NCBI RefSeq assembly: GCF_003148745.1
Contig: NZ_QGGU01000007.1
Coordinates: forward strand, 62,001 to 126,000
Reading direction: 5' to 3'
Length of the DNA stretch: 64,000 nt
Origin: Pleionea mediterranea
GTDB lineage: Bacteria > Pseudomonadota > Gammaproteobacteria > Enterobacterales > Kangiellaceae
The stretch's first letter is position 1. Each line of letters starts with the position of its first letter. The notes below the pieces were generated by a model. That model saw only the letters and a program-made list of their open reading frames with translations, did no database searches and was not told the DNA's origin. Both the position numbers and the translations under genes were made by a program. Below are positions 8,606 to 19,560 of the stretch, in pieces.

Positions 8606-11200
8606 ATGAATCAAGCTAATCATTCTATAGTAGACGACCTGAAAGCGCATACCCCGATGATGCGCCAGTTTTTATCGATCAAAGCAGCTCATCCTGATCA
8701 GCTGCTGTTTTATCGCATGGGTGATTTTTATGAGCTGTTTTTTGATGACGCCATAAAAGCTGCAGATCTGCTCGACATCACATTAACCAAGCGGGGCCAA
8801 TCGGCCGGCGAACCAATTCCTATGGCCGGTGTACCCTTTCATGCCGTTGATAATTATCTTTCGCGACTGTTAAAACTTGGCGAATCTGTTGCTATATGTG
8901 AACAAATAGGCGACCCGGCAACCAGCAAAGGGCCGGTTGAACGAAAAGTGGTTCGAGTATTAACCCCGGGCACAGTGAGTGATGAATCTTTATTAGCGAA
9001 TGACTCGATACAATTATTAGCAGCAATTTATCATCAGAAACGATCACCTAAAAACCAAACCTTTGGTATGGCCTGGCTCGATTTGGCGGGCGGTCAGTTC
9101 TGGTTAAGCGAGTACGCGAGTGAAGATGATATACGAAGTGAATTGCATCGATTGCAACCTGCCGAATTAATCGTCTCTGAAAAAAGTGAATTGCAGATTC
9201 AACATTCCTGTTTAAGACAACTGCCCGATTATTACTTTGCCATTGATGAAAACAGAAAAGCGCTTTGCCATAAACTGGATGTGGTTAGTCTGGCAACGTT
9301 TGGTTGTGATGAATTCAATGAAGCCATTGCCGCTGCAGGCGCTGCATTACAATACGCAGAAGAAACACAAAAAACTGCACTGCCTCACATTAAACAGTTA
9401 CTGCCCTACTTTGATCAGGATTGCATTCGTCTTGATTCCGCTACCCGAAAAAATTTAGAAATAACAAAAAACTTACAGGGTGGTGAAGAAAACACTCTGA
9501 TGTCGATTATTGATCGCACTCAAAATGTCATGGGTAAACGTTTATTAAAGCAGTGGCTGCATCAACCGCTTGCGGATCGTACAACGCTTAGAATGCGTCA
9601 TGAAATCGTTCGGGGTTTTATCGAAGCTTCGTTAAGCGATCTCCAGGAACAAGTAAAACAGATTGCCGATATCGAACGTATTACCACACGAATCGCTTTA
9701 GGCTCAGCAAGACCAAGAGATTTGGTTCGTTTAAGCAGCAGTCTTGAGCATATTGCTATTACAAAATCCATTTTAAAAAAATTAAATAATAACGTATTTG
9801 CTTCGCTGGTTAATGGCATTAATGATTTTGATGAACTGGCTGCCTTGCTGAGTCAAGCTGTCATTGAAAACCCTCCAGTTACCATTCGGGACGGTGGTGT
9901 AATTGCCGAAGGTTTTAATCAGCAACTGGATGAATTACGAGCATTATCCAATAATGCCGATAATTTTTTGATTGATCTGGAAGAAAAAGAAAAACAAAAC
10001 AGTGGCCTTAATACATTAAAGGTAGGCTTTAATAAAGTTCATGGGTTTTATATTGAAGTTTCCAGAGCACAGAGTGAGCAAGTGCCTGAACATTTTGTTC
10101 GACGCCAAACGTTAAAAAATGTCGAGCGGTTTATCACGCCTGAGTTGAAACAATACGAAGAGAAAGTACTATCAGCCAAGTCAAAATCTCTTGCTCTGGA
10201 AAAAGAAATCTACCAACAATTAATTCAAGACTTGCAACCATTTGTCCGTTCACTGCATGCCAGCGCTAAGTCGATTTCAGAGTTAGACGTATTGCTGTGT
10301 TTTGCTGATGTGGCAATCAGCTATAACTATGTATGCCCTGAACTAATTGATGAAAAGCAAATTATTATTAAACAGGGTCGTCATCCGGTCGTTGAACATA
10401 CTGTAGAACCTTTTATAGCCAATGCCATAACTCTCGATAAAGAGCAACGTACACAAATTATTACCGGGCCCAATATGGGTGGTAAATCAACCTATATGCG
10501 ACAAACTGCGCTTATTGTATTGCTCGCCAATGTTGGTTGTTTCGTTCCAGCAGAAAGTGCAAAAATAGGTCCGATTGATCGCATCTTTACGCGTATCGGT
10601 GCCTCCGATGATCTGGCCTCTGGCCGATCCACCTTTATGGTGGAAATGACAGAAACCGCTTATATATTAAAAAATGCCACACCAAACAGTCTGGTACTGT
10701 TGGATGAAATTGGCCGAGGTACCAGTACCTTTGATGGACTGTCACTGGCATGGGCAATAGCAGAACACATTCATCAAAATATTCAGGCATTCACTTTGTT
10801 CGCAACTCATTATTTTGAAATGACCGAATTTCCCGAAAAATTTAAAGGTGCGGTTAATTATCATTTTGGTGCTCAGGAATTCGATGAAAATTTGATTCTT
10901 GAACACGCTATCCATATTGGCCCTGCGAGTCAAAGCTTTGGTATTCAGGTGGGGAAGCTGGCGGGAATACCACAGGCAGTGATCGAAGCAGCCAAGTACC
11001 AACTGTCAACACTTGAAAGCAACTCAGAAATCCATCAATTGCAAGAGACACCTGTAGAGCAATTGAAAACCAACTTAATTTCTGCTCAAAAAGAAAACTT
11101 ACTCAATCAGATTAAATCCATTGATGTCGACAGTCTCAGTCCAAGAGAAGCGCTTGAGCTTATCTATCAATGGCAGCAACCTCTTAAAAATAAGGAGTGA
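8606..11200 (+). CDS. mutS: DNA mismatch repair protein MutS
   Basis: 864 residues, the normal length. MutS recognises mismatches and recruits MutL. The mismatch-binding Phe-X-Glu is in [10 protein letters not shown] (near residue 37). The connector, core and clamp domains follow, then the ATPase: Walker [11 protein letters not shown] near 621, the signature [15 protein letters not shown], and Walker [17 protein letters not shown]. The start ([21 protein letters not shown]) fits the family, but no Shine-Dalgarno sequence is visible before it (CAATTTGCCCC), so translation may be modest. fdxA follows with its ribosome site inside the last mutS codons. Confidence 0.97.
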   Translation: MNQANHSIVDDLKAHTPMMRQFLSIKAAHPDQLLFYRMGDFYELFFDDAIKAADLLDITLTKRGQSAGEPIPMAGVPFHAVDNYLSRLLKLGESVAICEQIGDPATSKGPVERKVVRVLTPGTVSDESLLANDSIQLLAAIYHQKRSPKNQTFGMAWLDLAGGQFWLSEYASEDDIRSELHRLQPAELIVSEKSELQIQHSCLRQLPDYYFAIDENRKALCHKLDVVSLATFGCDEFNEAIAAAGAALQYAEETQKTALPHIKQLLPYFDQDCIRLDSATRKNLEITKNLQGGEENTLMSIIDRTQNVMGKRLLKQWLHQPLADRTTLRMRHEIVRGFIEASLSDLQEQVKQIADIERITTRIALGSARPRDLVRLSSSLEHIAITKSILKKLNNNVFASLVNGINDFDELAALLSQAVIENPPVTIRDGGVIAEGFNQQLDELRALSNNADNFLIDLEEKEKQNSGLNTLKVGFNKVHGFYIEVSRAQSEQVPEHFVRRQTLKNVERFITPELKQYEEKVLSAKSKSLALEKEIYQQLIQDLQPFVRSLHASAKSISELDVLLCFADVAISYNYVCPELIDEKQIIIKQGRHPVVEHTVEPFIANAITLDKEQRTQIITGPNMGGKSTYMRQTALIVLLANVGCFVPAESAKIGPIDRIFTRIGASDDLASGRSTFMVEMTETAYILKNATPNSLVLLDEIGRGTSTFDGLSLAWAIAEHIHQNIQAFTLFATHYFEMTEFPEKFKGAVNYHFGAQEFDENLILEHAIHIGPASQSFGIQVGKLAGIPQAVIEAAKYQLSTLESNSEIHQLQETPVEQLKTNLISAQKENLLNQIKSIDVDSLSPREALELIYQWQQPLKNKE

Positions 11201-11207
11201 TAACCGT

Positions 11208-11531
11208 ATGGCTTTTGTTGTTACCGAAAACTGTATCAAATGCAAATACACCGACTGTGTCGAAGTATGCCCTGTTGACTGCTTTTATGAAGGCCCAAAC
11301 TTTCTGGTTATCCATCCTGATGAATGCATTGACTGCGCACTTTGCGAACCGGAGTGTCCGGCTGAAGCCATTTTTGAAGAAGATGACTTACCAGCGGATC
11401 AAAAACAGTTTATTGAATTGAATGCCGAACTTGCCGAAGAATGGCCAAATATCACAGAACAAAAAGATCCACCAGCAGACGCAAAAGATTGGGATGGGAA
11501 GCCGGATAAACTGCAATATCTGGAACGATAA
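11208..11531 (+). CDS. fdxA: Seven-iron ferredoxin FdxA
   Basis: 107 residues, typical for [3Fe-4S][4Fe-4S] ferredoxins of the Azotobacter FdI/Pseudomonas FdxA kind. Cluster ligands: [17 protein letters not shown] at residues 9-25 and [12 protein letters not shown] near 40-51. I set the start at [10 protein letters not shown], with TAAGGAG 10 nt upstream overlapping the end of mutS; the longer in-frame extension lies within mutS and has no family match. The mutS-fdxA order is conserved in many gammaproteobacteria. Acts as a soluble electron carrier; the partner is not indicated by the context. Confidence 0.95.
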   Translation: MAFVVTENCIKCKYTDCVEVCPVDCFYEGPNFLVIHPDECIDCALCEPECPAEAIFEEDDLPADQKQFIELNAELAEEWPNITEQKDPPADAKDWDGKPDKLQYLER

Positions 11532-11568
11532 AATACTAGAATTTAAATGTCTTTATTCGAATTGTTTG

Positions 11569-11596
11569 GTCGTGCGTTTATATTGAAACGCACGAC
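11569..11596. terminator. Hairpin between convergent fdxA and the glycine-rich protein gene
   Basis: An 11-bp stem (GTCGTGCGTTT / AAACGCACGAC pairing, loop about 6 nt) lies between the two stop codons. It has no clear U-tract on either side, so termination is plausible but not certain. Confidence 0.5.
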
Positions 11597-11633
11597 TTCA
11601 TTTAGAAAACAATGAACATTGAAATAATGACTA

Positions 11634-12167
11634 TCAGTTCATGCTATTGGCATAATGAATGCTTGTGCCTTTTAGATCGACCCATTCAATATCCGCCTCA
11701 GGGTGATGACTGCGTACCAGCTCTTCAACCGGTTTAAACAAATCCCGTTCCACATCCACGAGTAATAAATATTTACCTTGATCGATTTGTTTTTGGAAGT
11801 GCTCAACACCCAGATCATTCACTGACACGCCAATCATGGATGACATCCAGGCACCAAAACCTGCCCCTGCAGCACTGAGTCCAAGTACCGCACCACCACC
11901 AAATACTAATCCCGCTGGGGGAAATGTAATGGCAACAATTCCAGCAAGAAAACCGGTGGTTCCACCAAACAATAAACCTCGTTTTAGCGCCGGAATCAAA
12001 TCCGTTGTTTCGGCTAGCCCCGCTTCATGCAAGTGGGCTTTTTCAAGCCGCTCATGATCTTTACCAACGATATGGATATGGTGCTCATCCAGTCCATAAT
12101 CCTGTAACTCGTTAACAATATTTTGCGTATTTTTAAAATCAGGAACTAAAAAATATAAGCGGATCAC
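11634..12167 (-). CDS. Glycine-rich membrane protein, DUF1269-like
   Basis: 177 residues from a GTG start. I prefer GTG over the earlier in-frame ATG because a strong CTGGAGGTG site lies just before it and the protein then begins MIRLYFLVPDFKN. Layout: an N-terminal ferredoxin-like alpha/beta part (about 1-60, with IHIVGKDHERLEKAHL), a Gly/Ala-rich hydrophobic hairpin (about 70-115: GLLFGGTTGFLAGIVA, GGGAVLGLSAAGAGFGAW), then a C-terminal alpha/beta part. This matches the general-stress/DUF1269 type of membrane-embedded proteins. Function unknown. Single gene, convergent with mutS-fdxA. Confidence 0.65.
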   Translation of the reverse strand: MIRLYFLVPDFKNTQNIVNELQDYGLDEHHIHIVGKDHERLEKAHLHEAGLAETTDLIPALKRGLLFGGTTGFLAGIVAITFPPAGLVFGGGAVLGLSAAGAGFGAWMSSMIGVSVNDLGVEHFQKQIDQGKYLLLVDVERDLFKPVEELVRSHHPEADIEWVDLKGTSIHYANSMN

Positions 12168-12344
12168 AAGACACCTCCAGTAATATCCTCTCACTGTTTT
12201 AAGTATAGGTGTGTTATTAGATTATGATGTTATTTTTTCTCTCTTATGAAAAACTAACGTATAGGCAGAATGGCTAATAACGAGAAGTAATCAAAACTGC
12301 TTATTGCAGACTATTCTTTATAGTTTTTAAATAAACTTGAAGGC

Positions 12345-12379
12345 ATAAAAAAACCCGAGTGAATTTGCACCCGGGTTTT
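12345..12379 (-). terminator. Rho-independent terminator of acnB
   Basis: On the minus strand a 12-bp stem (AAAACCCGGGTG / CACTCGGGTTTT, one G-U pair) is followed by a run of seven T, just after the acnB stop. Confidence 0.9.
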
Positions 12380-12397
12380 CCTTAGAGATAGAAAAAC

Positions 12398-14992
12398 TTA
12401 TGCGTCAACCGTAACCTGATTTGAAACAGGAATGGTCACCGAATTTGCTTTTTCTTGATACTCTTTCATTTGATGGAAGTTCATGTACTTGTAAATATCA
12501 CTCGCCATACTGTCCAGTTCTTTTGCATACTCCATGTACTCTGATACAGAAGGCAGTTTACCCATAACCGAAGCAACCGAAGCTAGCTCGGCAGACGCCA
12601 AATAAACATTAGCGCCCTGCCCTAATCGATTAGGGAAATTTCGAGTTGATGTCGAGACAACGGTTGACTTTGGTTTAACGCGAGCTTGATTACCCATGCA
12701 TAACGAACATCCTGGCATTTCTAATCGCGCACCAGACTTTCCAAAGATGTTGTAATAACCTTCTTCCATCAACTGGTGTTGATCCATTTTGGTTGGTGGT
12801 GCAATCCACAAGGTAGTGGCCAATGTGCCCGGCTCCACTTTATCCAATAATTTACCGGCGGCTCGGAAGTGACCGATATTTGTCATGCACGAACCAATGA
12901 ACACTTCATCAATTTTATCGCCTGCTACTTCACTTAGCAGTCGTGCATCATCTGGATCGTTAGGCGCACAAAGTACCGGCTCTTTTAATTCATTTAAATC
13001 AATTTCAATGACGGCTTCATACTCGGCGTCTTTATCCGCTTCCATAAGTTCAGGGTTTGCCAACCATTCTTCCATTTTTTCAATACGACGGGCGATAGTA
13101 CGCTCATCGCCATAACCGTTCGCAATCATCCACTTCAATAACACGACGTTTGATTGCAGGTATTCGGATACCGACTCTTCGGATAACTTAATGGTACAAC
13201 CGGCAGCGGAACGTTCTGCAGAAGCATCAGACAATTCAAATGCCTGTTCGGCTGTTAAGTGCTCAAGCCCTTCAATTTCTAATACACGACCCGAGAACAC
13301 ATTTTTCTTACCGGATTTTGCAACGGATAAATGCCCTTCTTGAATGGCGTAATAAGGAATTGCATGAACCAGATCACGCAGTGTGATGCCCGGTTGCATT
13401 TTGCCTTTAAATCGAACCAAAACAGATTCTGGCATATCAAGTGGCATTACACCTGTGGCGGCTGCAAAAGCGACCAGACCCGAACCTGCCGGGAATGAAA
13501 TACCCATTGGGAAACGGGTATGTGAATCACCACCGGTACCGACAGTATCAGGCAGTAACATTCTGTTTAACCAACTGTGGATAATGCCGTCGCCCGGACG
13601 AAGTGATACACCGCCACGGTTACGGATAAAATCGGGCAGTGAATGTTGAGTATCAACATCAACCGGTTTTGGGTAAGCGGCAGTGTGACAGAAAGATTGC
13701 ATAACCAAGTCGGCTGAAAAGCCTAAGCAGGCTAAATCTTTTAACTCATCGCGAGTCATAGGGCCCGTTGTGTCCTGAGATCCTACCGTTGTCATTTTAG
13801 GCTCACAATATTGACCAGGACGAACACCGGTAACACCGCAAGCTTTACCAACCATTTTTTGCGCTAATGTAAACCCTTTACCGCTGTCTTTAACATCGGT
13901 AGGTAAACGGAAGAAATCCGCTTCTGGCAAACCTAAAAACTCACGTGCACGAGCTGTTAGTCCGCGTCCAATAATCATAGGGATACGACCACCGGCTTGA
14001 ACTTCGTCAATCATGACCGAGGTTTTTAATTTGAAAGTTGCGATAGTTTCGCCATCTTTCTCAACTTTTCCTTCGTACGGATAAATGGTAATGACATCGC
14101 CCATTTCCATTTTATCGACGTCAACTTCAATCGGAAGTGCACCAGCATCTTCCATTGTGTTGAAAAATATTGGTGCAATTTTGCCACCAAGGCAGAAGCC
14201 GCCAGCTCGTTTATTAGGTACATAAGGAATATCATCACCCGTACACCACAACACAGAGTTAGTGGCTGATTTACGCGATGACCCAGTACCAACAACATCA
14301 CCAACGTAGGCAACGGGATGTCCTTTTTCTTTTAACTGGTCAATAATTTCTAATGGATTGCCTTCAAGCCCTTCTCTTGGGTTTTTTAGCATGGCGAGTG
14401 AATGCAAAGGAATATCAGGACGCGACCAGGCGTCTTGCGCCGGAGATAAGTCATCGGTATTGGTTTCGCCCGGTACTTTAAAAACCGTCAATGTAATTTT
14501 TTCTGCCAGAGCGGGTTTCTTTTTAAACCATTCAGCATCGGCCCAGGACTGGATCACTTCTTTGGCGATGGCGTTTCCTGCATTGGCTTTGTCGGCCACA
14601 TCATGGAACGCATCAAACATCAACATTGTGTGTTTAAGTTGTTCACCAGCTATTTTTGCAAGTTCACTGTCATCAAGCAGTTCAACCAGCGTAGCAATAT
14701 TGTAGCCACCAAGCATGGTGCCCAATAACTTAACGGCGTGCTCTTTATCAACAAGTGGAGACATCGCTTCGCCCTTTGCGATAGCGGATAAGAAACCGGC
14801 TTTAACGTAAGCAGCCTCATCAACACCAGCAGGAATTCGATTGGTTAACAGATCGACTAAAAATTCACCTTCATCCGATGGTGGTGTTTTTAGTAATTCA
14901 ACTAACTCATTAACTTGTTCGGCGTTTAAGGGTTTTGGCGGGATACCTTGAGCGGCGCGCTCTTCAACATGCTTACGATAGGCTTCTAACAC
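12398..14992 (-). CDS. acnB: Bifunctional aconitate hydratase 2 / 2-methylisocitrate dehydratase
   Basis: 864 residues (E. coli AcnB 865). Interconverts citrate and isocitrate and can rehydrate 2-methyl-cis-aconitate. Domain order of AcnB: N-terminal HEAT-like domain (MLEAYRKHVEERAAQGIPPK), the swivel domain, then the Fe-S catalytic part. Cluster cysteines are visible in FIGSCMTNIGHFRAAG (near residue 700) and PGCSLCMGNQARV (near 765). It starts with GTG after GAGGAACGAAAC. Monocistronic, with its own terminator. Serves the TCA cycle and potentially the methylcitrate cycle encoded elsewhere in the window. Confidence 0.97.
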   Translation of the reverse strand: MLEAYRKHVEERAAQGIPPKPLNAEQVNELVELLKTPPSDEGEFLVDLLTNRIPAGVDEAAYVKAGFLSAIAKGEAMSPLVDKEHAVKLLGTMLGGYNIATLVELLDDSELAKIAGEQLKHTMLMFDAFHDVADKANAGNAIAKEVIQSWADAEWFKKKPALAEKITLTVFKVPGETNTDDLSPAQDAWSRPDIPLHSLAMLKNPREGLEGNPLEIIDQLKEKGHPVAYVGDVVGTGSSRKSATNSVLWCTGDDIPYVPNKRAGGFCLGGKIAPIFFNTMEDAGALPIEVDVDKMEMGDVITIYPYEGKVEKDGETIATFKLKTSVMIDEVQAGGRIPMIIGRGLTARAREFLGLPEADFFRLPTDVKDSGKGFTLAQKMVGKACGVTGVRPGQYCEPKMTTVGSQDTTGPMTRDELKDLACLGFSADLVMQSFCHTAAYPKPVDVDTQHSLPDFIRNRGGVSLRPGDGIIHSWLNRMLLPDTVGTGGDSHTRFPMGISFPAGSGLVAFAAATGVMPLDMPESVLVRFKGKMQPGITLRDLVHAIPYYAIQEGHLSVAKSGKKNVFSGRVLEIEGLEHLTAEQAFELSDASAERSAAGCTIKLSEESVSEYLQSNVVLLKWMIANGYGDERTIARRIEKMEEWLANPELMEADKDAEYEAVIEIDLNELKEPVLCAPNDPDDARLLSEVAGDKIDEVFIGSCMTNIGHFRAAGKLLDKVEPGTLATTLWIAPPTKMDQHQLMEEGYYNIFGKSGARLEMPGCSLCMGNQARVKPKSTVVSTSTRNFPNRLGQGANVYLASAELASVASVMGKLPSVSEYMEYAKELDSMASDIYKYMNFHQMKEYQEKANSVTIPVSNQVTVDA

Positions 14993-15262
14993 GTTTCGTT
15001 CCTCGTTTGAATGCTTTTAGATTGCAGATCGCTATACATCAGTTTTGGCTTCAATGTGAAAGCCTGATAATTGAATATTTAACGATCTTACTGAAATTTG
15101 GGTGCGTAATTATACAAGAAATCCCTTCAAGAATAAATTAATACCTAAGTAAGGTATTCTTTTATCGAGCTTTTTTGATTACTTATTAATCAAAGTTAAG
15201 TTTTTTAAGGTTAACTAACTTTAAGTAGGCTCTGGATTAGAAAGTACACGTGTTATTAATAA

Positions 15263-15835
15263 TTATTTTTTGAGCGACATCATATCAGCCGCCGTATCGA
15301 CGCTAAACGCGGCTTTTTGACAACTGATCGAGCGTAATTCGGATCTATGTTTATTAATAATATCTGCCGCGGGATCGTCTGATTCAGTTGTGGTTAATTC
15401 GTAGAATAAATGATGAGGAAAAATAGCCGGTATTGTAAAAATATCATCATATTCCGTGGCAACTATGGCTTTATGCTCTTTGTTGGATAAATCAATCAGT
15501 GAACGATAGTGATCCAGAGGAATAAATGGCTGATCACAATACATGATTAAAATACGATCACTATTAAACTGGCGTTTAACGGCCACAGACAGTGAGCTGG
15601 CAACACCTGACTCCCAGTTTTCGTTGAATAATATATCCACCGGTAAATGGCTTATTTCTGCTTCAACTCTATGATGGTAGGCACCGGTTACGACCGTCAC
15701 CGACTTTGATAGTTGGCTTGCCTTATAGCAAGCATTTTGAATCAGGGTTTTGTCATGATATTGAATCATCTGTTTGCATACGCCTAGTCGACTGGAGCCT
15801 CCTCCGGCCAATATCAGCACTGATAGATCAATCAT
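15263..15835 (-). CDS. MobA-like nucleotidyltransferase (MocA/CoxI-type)
   Basis: 190 residues. GT-A type nucleotidyltransferase fold: LILAGGGSSRLGVCKQMI (residues 6-23) is the nucleotide-binding loop of MobA-like transferases, and MYCDQPFIP near 100 the metal-binding Asp region. This subgroup includes MocA (CTP:molybdopterin cytidylyltransferase) and CoxI-associated proteins. The Lys of the motif is present, so it is probably active, but no molybdoenzyme lies nearby to name a substrate. The start is uncertain: ATG at 15835 has GGAG only 4 nt away, while a TTG three codons earlier would consume it. Stands alone. Confidence 0.75.
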   Translation of the reverse strand: MIDLSVLILAGGGSSRLGVCKQMIQYHDKTLIQNACYKASQLSKSVTVVTGAYHHRVEAEISHLPVDILFNENWESGVASSLSVAVKRQFNSDRILIMYCDQPFIPLDHYRSLIDLSNKEHKAIVATEYDDIFTIPAIFPHHLFYELTTTESDDPAADIINKHRSELRSISCQKAAFSVDTAADMMSLKK

Positions 15836-15914
15836 AAGCTCCAATAACTTTTATTATGCCAATTTGTCACTTAAGAATAGCACATGACCAAAAAATAAAT
15901 GAATGAAGCCAAAA

Positions 15915-15943
15915 CGAAAAAAGCCAGCAATAAGCTGGCTCTT
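15915..15943 (-). terminator. Rho-independent terminator of glutaryl-CoA dehydrogenase gene
   Basis: Minus-strand stem AGCCAGC-TTATT-GCTGGCT followed by TTTTT, 25 bp after the stop. Confidence 0.85.
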
Positions 15944-15966
15944 AGTGGGGTATAAAACAATAGGTT

Positions 15967-17145
15967 TTACTTGAAAGCTTGTAAACCGGTTTGAGCACGC
16001 CCAAGGATTAATGCGTGAACATCGTGTGTGCCTTCATAAGTATTGACTGCCTCAAGATTCATCATATGACGGATCACATGAAACTCATCATTAATGCCGT
16101 TACCACCGTGCATATCACGGGCTGCACGAGCAATTTCAAGAGACTTACCACAGGCATTTCGTTTAACCATGGAAATCATTTCTGGAACAAATCGTTTTTC
16201 ATCGATCAAGCGGCCTACCCTCAGCGATGCCTGGAGTCCTAGTGAAATTTCCGTTTGCATGTCGGCCAACTTCTTTTGAATCAACTGGGTAGATGCCAAT
16301 GGCTTGTTGAATTGCTTACGATCAAGAGTGTATTGACGAGCAGCGTGCCAACAGGCTTCTGCAGCGCCCATTGCGCCCCACGAAATACCGTATCGAGCCA
16401 TATTTAAACAACTGAAAGGCCCTTTTAGCCCTTTTACTTCAGGGAAAATATTATCGTCAGGAACAAATACATCTTCCATCACTATCTCACCGGTGATGGA
16501 CGCCCGTAATGAAAATTTGCCTTCGATTTTGGGGGCAGAAAGACCTTCCATGCCTTTTTCGAGCACAAACCCACGAATATCGCCGTTGTCATCTTTTGCC
16601 CAAACAACAAATACATCCGCTACAGGCGAGTTGGTGATCCACATTTTTGTACCTGTGAGACGATAACCACCATCTACTTTCTTCGCTCGTGACTTCATAC
16701 TACCCGGATCGGAGCCTGCATCTGGCTCTGTTAAACCAAAACAGCCAATAAATTCACCGCTGGCCAACTTGGGCAGGTATTTTTCACGCTGTTGTTCGGT
16801 TCCAAATTTATGAATTGGGTACATCACCAAAGAAGACTGGACGCTACAAGCCGAACGATAACCGGAATCCACACGCTCAACTTCGCGGGCAATAAGGCCA
16901 TAAGCCACATAGCTGGTGCCAGCACAGTCGTAGCCTTCAATTGTTGAGCCCAATAAACCCAGTTCGCCTAACTCGCGCATAATTTCAACATCAAAATGTT
17001 CATGACGATTGGCTTCTAACACTCTGGGTAACAGTTTTTCCTGAGCGTATTGACGTGCCGAATCGCGGATCATGCGTTCTTCTTCAGTAAGCTGATCGTC
17101 TAATAACAGAAGATCATCCCAATTAGATAGTACTGCACCTGACAT
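15967..17145 (-). CDS. gcdH: Glutaryl-CoA dehydrogenase (acyl-CoA dehydrogenase family)
   Basis: 392 residues, as usual. FAD enzyme that oxidises and decarboxylates glutaryl-CoA to crotonyl-CoA, the end of lysine and tryptophan breakdown. Acyl-CoA dehydrogenase signatures: [16 protein letters not shown] near 140 and [18 protein letters not shown] near 167. The catalytic base is the Glu of [12 protein letters not shown] near residue 375, and the Arg of [13 protein letters not shown] fits the glutarate-binding position. A ribosome site GGAAGG precedes the ATG. No CoA-transferase or regulator is adjacent. Confidence 0.93.
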   Translation of the reverse strand: MSGAVLSNWDDLLLLDDQLTEEERMIRDSARQYAQEKLLPRVLEANRHEHFDVEIMRELGELGLLGSTIEGYDCAGTSYVAYGLIAREVERVDSGYRSACSVQSSLVMYPIHKFGTEQQREKYLPKLASGEFIGCFGLTEPDAGSDPGSMKSRAKKVDGGYRLTGTKMWITNSPVADVFVVWAKDDNGDIRGFVLEKGMEGLSAPKIEGKFSLRASITGEIVMEDVFVPDDNIFPEVKGLKGPFSCLNMARYGISWGAMGAAEACWHAARQYTLDRKQFNKPLASTQLIQKKLADMQTEISLGLQASLRVGRLIDEKRFVPEMISMVKRNACGKSLEIARAARDMHGGNGINDEFHVIRHMMNLEAVNTYEGTHDVHALILGRAQTGLQAFK

Positions 17146-17378
17146 AACTAGCCTTCCAGTGAAATGGTTAACGATACTGTGTGTCGCAAGCGAATGTTTT
17201 AATATGAGTTTATAAAAAACTCATATTGATTGAAGCCCATACTGCCAACGACGCTAATCGCCCTAGTATAGGGGAAATGGCGTGCAATTTCGAAGGCTAA
17301 ATGCACTGCTACGACGACTTATAGGAATATTTAAAACCAGAACAATTATACAACCGGGTAAAATAGCGCTTTCAGCAT

Positions 17379-18035
17379 TTATGCTTCGCTTTGGTTTAAA
17401 AATTGCCAGACGTGTTGAAATATTAATTCATGACCGTCCGAATTAGGGTGTACCTGATCCGAGCAAAATAATTCAGAACAATGGTTATCATTAAATGCTG
17501 AGAAAGTATCGATGTAACTGGCATTGTACTGGTTAGCTAACCCCATGATGGCATGGTTATATTTCACCACATCGTCATTCAACCGAATATTTCCGTGTGC
17601 ATTCAATTTGCCGTCGACTTTTTTAGGGATGGGCAGCACCGACATTAATCCAATTCTCGCTTTGCGAGCGACAGCAAATGTTAAGCACTGCTCCAAATGG
17701 CGAATAAAAATAGCTATTGGCACTTTATTTTTGTTTTTATGAATAACCAGATCGTTTAAACCATAGGCTAATATAATGTTGCTCTGGCTTTTTGAAAAAA
17801 CACGGGCTTTAAACTCCGCTGCAAAACGTGAAACCAAGCCATCCGTTGTATCCCCACCAACACCAAGATTGTAGACCTTGTTCATTAAACTATTTGAAGC
17901 GTTAGCTGTAACTGATTGTTCAACCTGATGAAAATAAGCAAGTTTAAGTCGTTCTACCCAACCACCCTTAAGTGTATCCAGATCACCGTGGGTAATACTG
18001 TCACCAAAGCATAAAATATTATTTATATTCATCAT
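17379..18035 (-). CDS. SGNH/GDSL-family hydrolase
   Basis: 218 residues. All four SGNH blocks are present: FGDSITHGD (nucleophile Ser13), VGGDTTDGL (Gly, near 58), YGLNDLV (Asn, near 91) and SDQVHPNSDGH (Asp/His pair, near 190). It resembles the TesA-like lysophospholipase/esterase group, but no signal peptide is visible, unlike TesA, so it is probably cytoplasmic. No Shine-Dalgarno sequence is seen before the two adjacent ATGs. Substrate unknown; the context (between gcdH and yceI) gives no clue. Confidence 0.85.
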   Translation of the reverse strand: MMNINNILCFGDSITHGDLDTLKGGWVERLKLAYFHQVEQSVTANASNSLMNKVYNLGVGGDTTDGLVSRFAAEFKARVFSKSQSNIILAYGLNDLVIHKNKNKVPIAIFIRHLEQCLTFAVARKARIGLMSVLPIPKKVDGKLNAHGNIRLNDDVVKYNHAIMGLANQYNASYIDTFSAFNDNHCSELFCSDQVHPNSDGHELIFQHVWQFLNQSEA

Positions 18036-18181
18036 TGAAATCTTGCTATAAAGTCTGACTATAGAGAGTTAATTATGACGATATAGTGGCTGCAGCAATA
18101 GTGTCAAGATTTACTCACTGATCCATAAGTGTTAATTTACTGGCACAAATTAACATACAAGTATTCTTTAAGGAGCCTGCA

Positions 18182-18778
18182 ATGCAAACGAAACAGTGGT
18201 TAGCCTTTATTAGCTTTATAACGTTATTAACCTTTATACCAACTCAAAGCTATGCCAACACCGAGTGGCGATTAAACAATAACAAATCAACGTTTAACTT
18301 TATATCGGTAAAAAAGTCAACGGTAGCTGAAACACATCAGTTCAAAAAGTTTGCAGGTACTATCAAAAGCTCAGGTGAAACTTATGTTTCTATCGACTTA
18401 TCCAGTGTTGATACAAATATTGATATTCGCGATGAAAGAATGCAAAAGCATTTATTTGAAACAGACAAGTTTTCTAACGCTGAAGTAACGGCTCAGGTTA
18501 ACGCCTCATCACTTGGTCAATTAAAGATAGGTGAAGTACTGAAACAGAAAGTTAATTTAACACTATCTTTACATGGTCAGTCAGAAATCATACCCGCTGA
18601 GTTGAATGTTATAAAATTATCGAAAGATAAAATCCTGGTAACTCCCATAACACCTATTATGATTAACGCTAATCAATTTAATTTGACGGCTGGTATTTTA
18701 AAGCTTCAGGAAATTGCGGGCTTACCATCAATAAGTGCTTCAATACCGGTTAGCTTCCAGCTTGTATTTGAAAAGTGA
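18182..18778 (+). CDS. YceI-family periplasmic protein
   Basis: 198 residues with a clear signal peptide (MQTKQWLAFISFITLLTFIP, cut after SYA). The mature part has the YceI lipocalin-like beta-barrel pattern: WRLNNNKSTFNFISVKKSTV at the start, then IDLSSVDTNIDIRDERMQKH near 82, and alternating strands to the end. YceI proteins bind isoprenoid or other amphipathic ligands in the periplasm; the precise role is unknown. RBS AAGGAG 6 nt before ATG. trmO follows 39 bp later in the same direction and may be co-transcribed. Confidence 0.88.
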   Translation: MQTKQWLAFISFITLLTFIPTQSYANTEWRLNNNKSTFNFISVKKSTVAETHQFKKFAGTIKSSGETYVSIDLSSVDTNIDIRDERMQKHLFETDKFSNAEVTAQVNASSLGQLKIGEVLKQKVNLTLSLHGQSEIIPAELNVIKLSKDKILVTPITPIMINANQFNLTAGILKLQEIAGLPSISASIPVSFQLVFEK

Positions 18779-18817
18779 ACATAAAAATAGTCAGAAAGGT
18801 TCATAGAGGATTAAACG

Positions 18818-19525
18818 GTGAGCATTAAGCTAGAAACCATTGGTGTCATTCACTCACCGTTTAAAGAAAAGTTTTCGGTCCCGCGCCAGCCAGGGTTAAT
18901 AAAACACGCGACAATGGAATTGGAGTTATATAAACCTTATAGCCATCCAGATAGCGTTAAAGATTTATCACAATACACTCACCTATGGCTGTTATTTATT
19001 TTTCATCAACATCAAGATACAAACTGGCGGCCTTTAATTCGCCCTCCCAGATTAGGCGGTAATCAAAAAACGGGAGTCTTTGCGTCTCGGAGTAGTTATC
19101 GACCCAATCCCATTGGCATGTCCGCTGTTGAATTACGAAAAGTAACCGCGCTCAACAACTCGGTAAAACTTGAATTAACGGTAGCGGATCTGGTTGATGG
19201 CACACCCATCATTGATATAAAACCCTATATTCCTTACAGCGATGTCATACCACAAGCTCATGGCGGTATGGCCCATCAGCCTCCCGAACAATTAGCCGTC
19301 AGCTTTTCAGTGGACGCATTAAAAAGCATCAAGCAACATCAAACGCATTACCCGGATTTAAAGTTATTTATCATTGAAGTGTTATCGCAAGATCCTCGCC
19401 CAGCTTACAAAAAGCAATCTGAGGATAATAAACTTTACGGCGTAAAACTTTATAACTTTGATGTTAAATGGCGAATAGACAATAATGAAGTGTATGTTGA
19501 ACGAATTTTACAGCTGACAGATTAA
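18818..19525 (+). CDS. trmO: tRNA (N6-threonylcarbamoyladenosine37-N6)-methyltransferase TrmO
   Basis: 235 residues, GTG start with AGAGGAT upstream. TrmO methylates t6A37 in tRNA-Thr using S-adenosylmethionine. Family motifs: IGVIHSPFKEKFSVPRQPG (residues 8-26), ASRSSYRPNPIGMSAVEL near 90, and VDGTPIIDIKPYIPYSD near 128, the SAM and tRNA binding parts of the beta-barrel domain. A C-terminal extension (DPRPAYKK...) is typical of the proteobacterial form. Convergent with prpF. Confidence 0.92.
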   Translation: MSIKLETIGVIHSPFKEKFSVPRQPGLIKHATMELELYKPYSHPDSVKDLSQYTHLWLLFIFHQHQDTNWRPLIRPPRLGGNQKTGVFASRSSYRPNPIGMSAVELRKVTALNNSVKLELTVADLVDGTPIIDIKPYIPYSDVIPQAHGGMAHQPPEQLAVSFSVDALKSIKQHQTHYPDLKLFIIEVLSQDPRPAYKKQSEDNKLYGVKLYNFDVKWRIDNNEVYVERILQLTD

Positions 19526-19560
19526 GCGCAATCAAGGCAGAATAAAATTCATTGTATTGA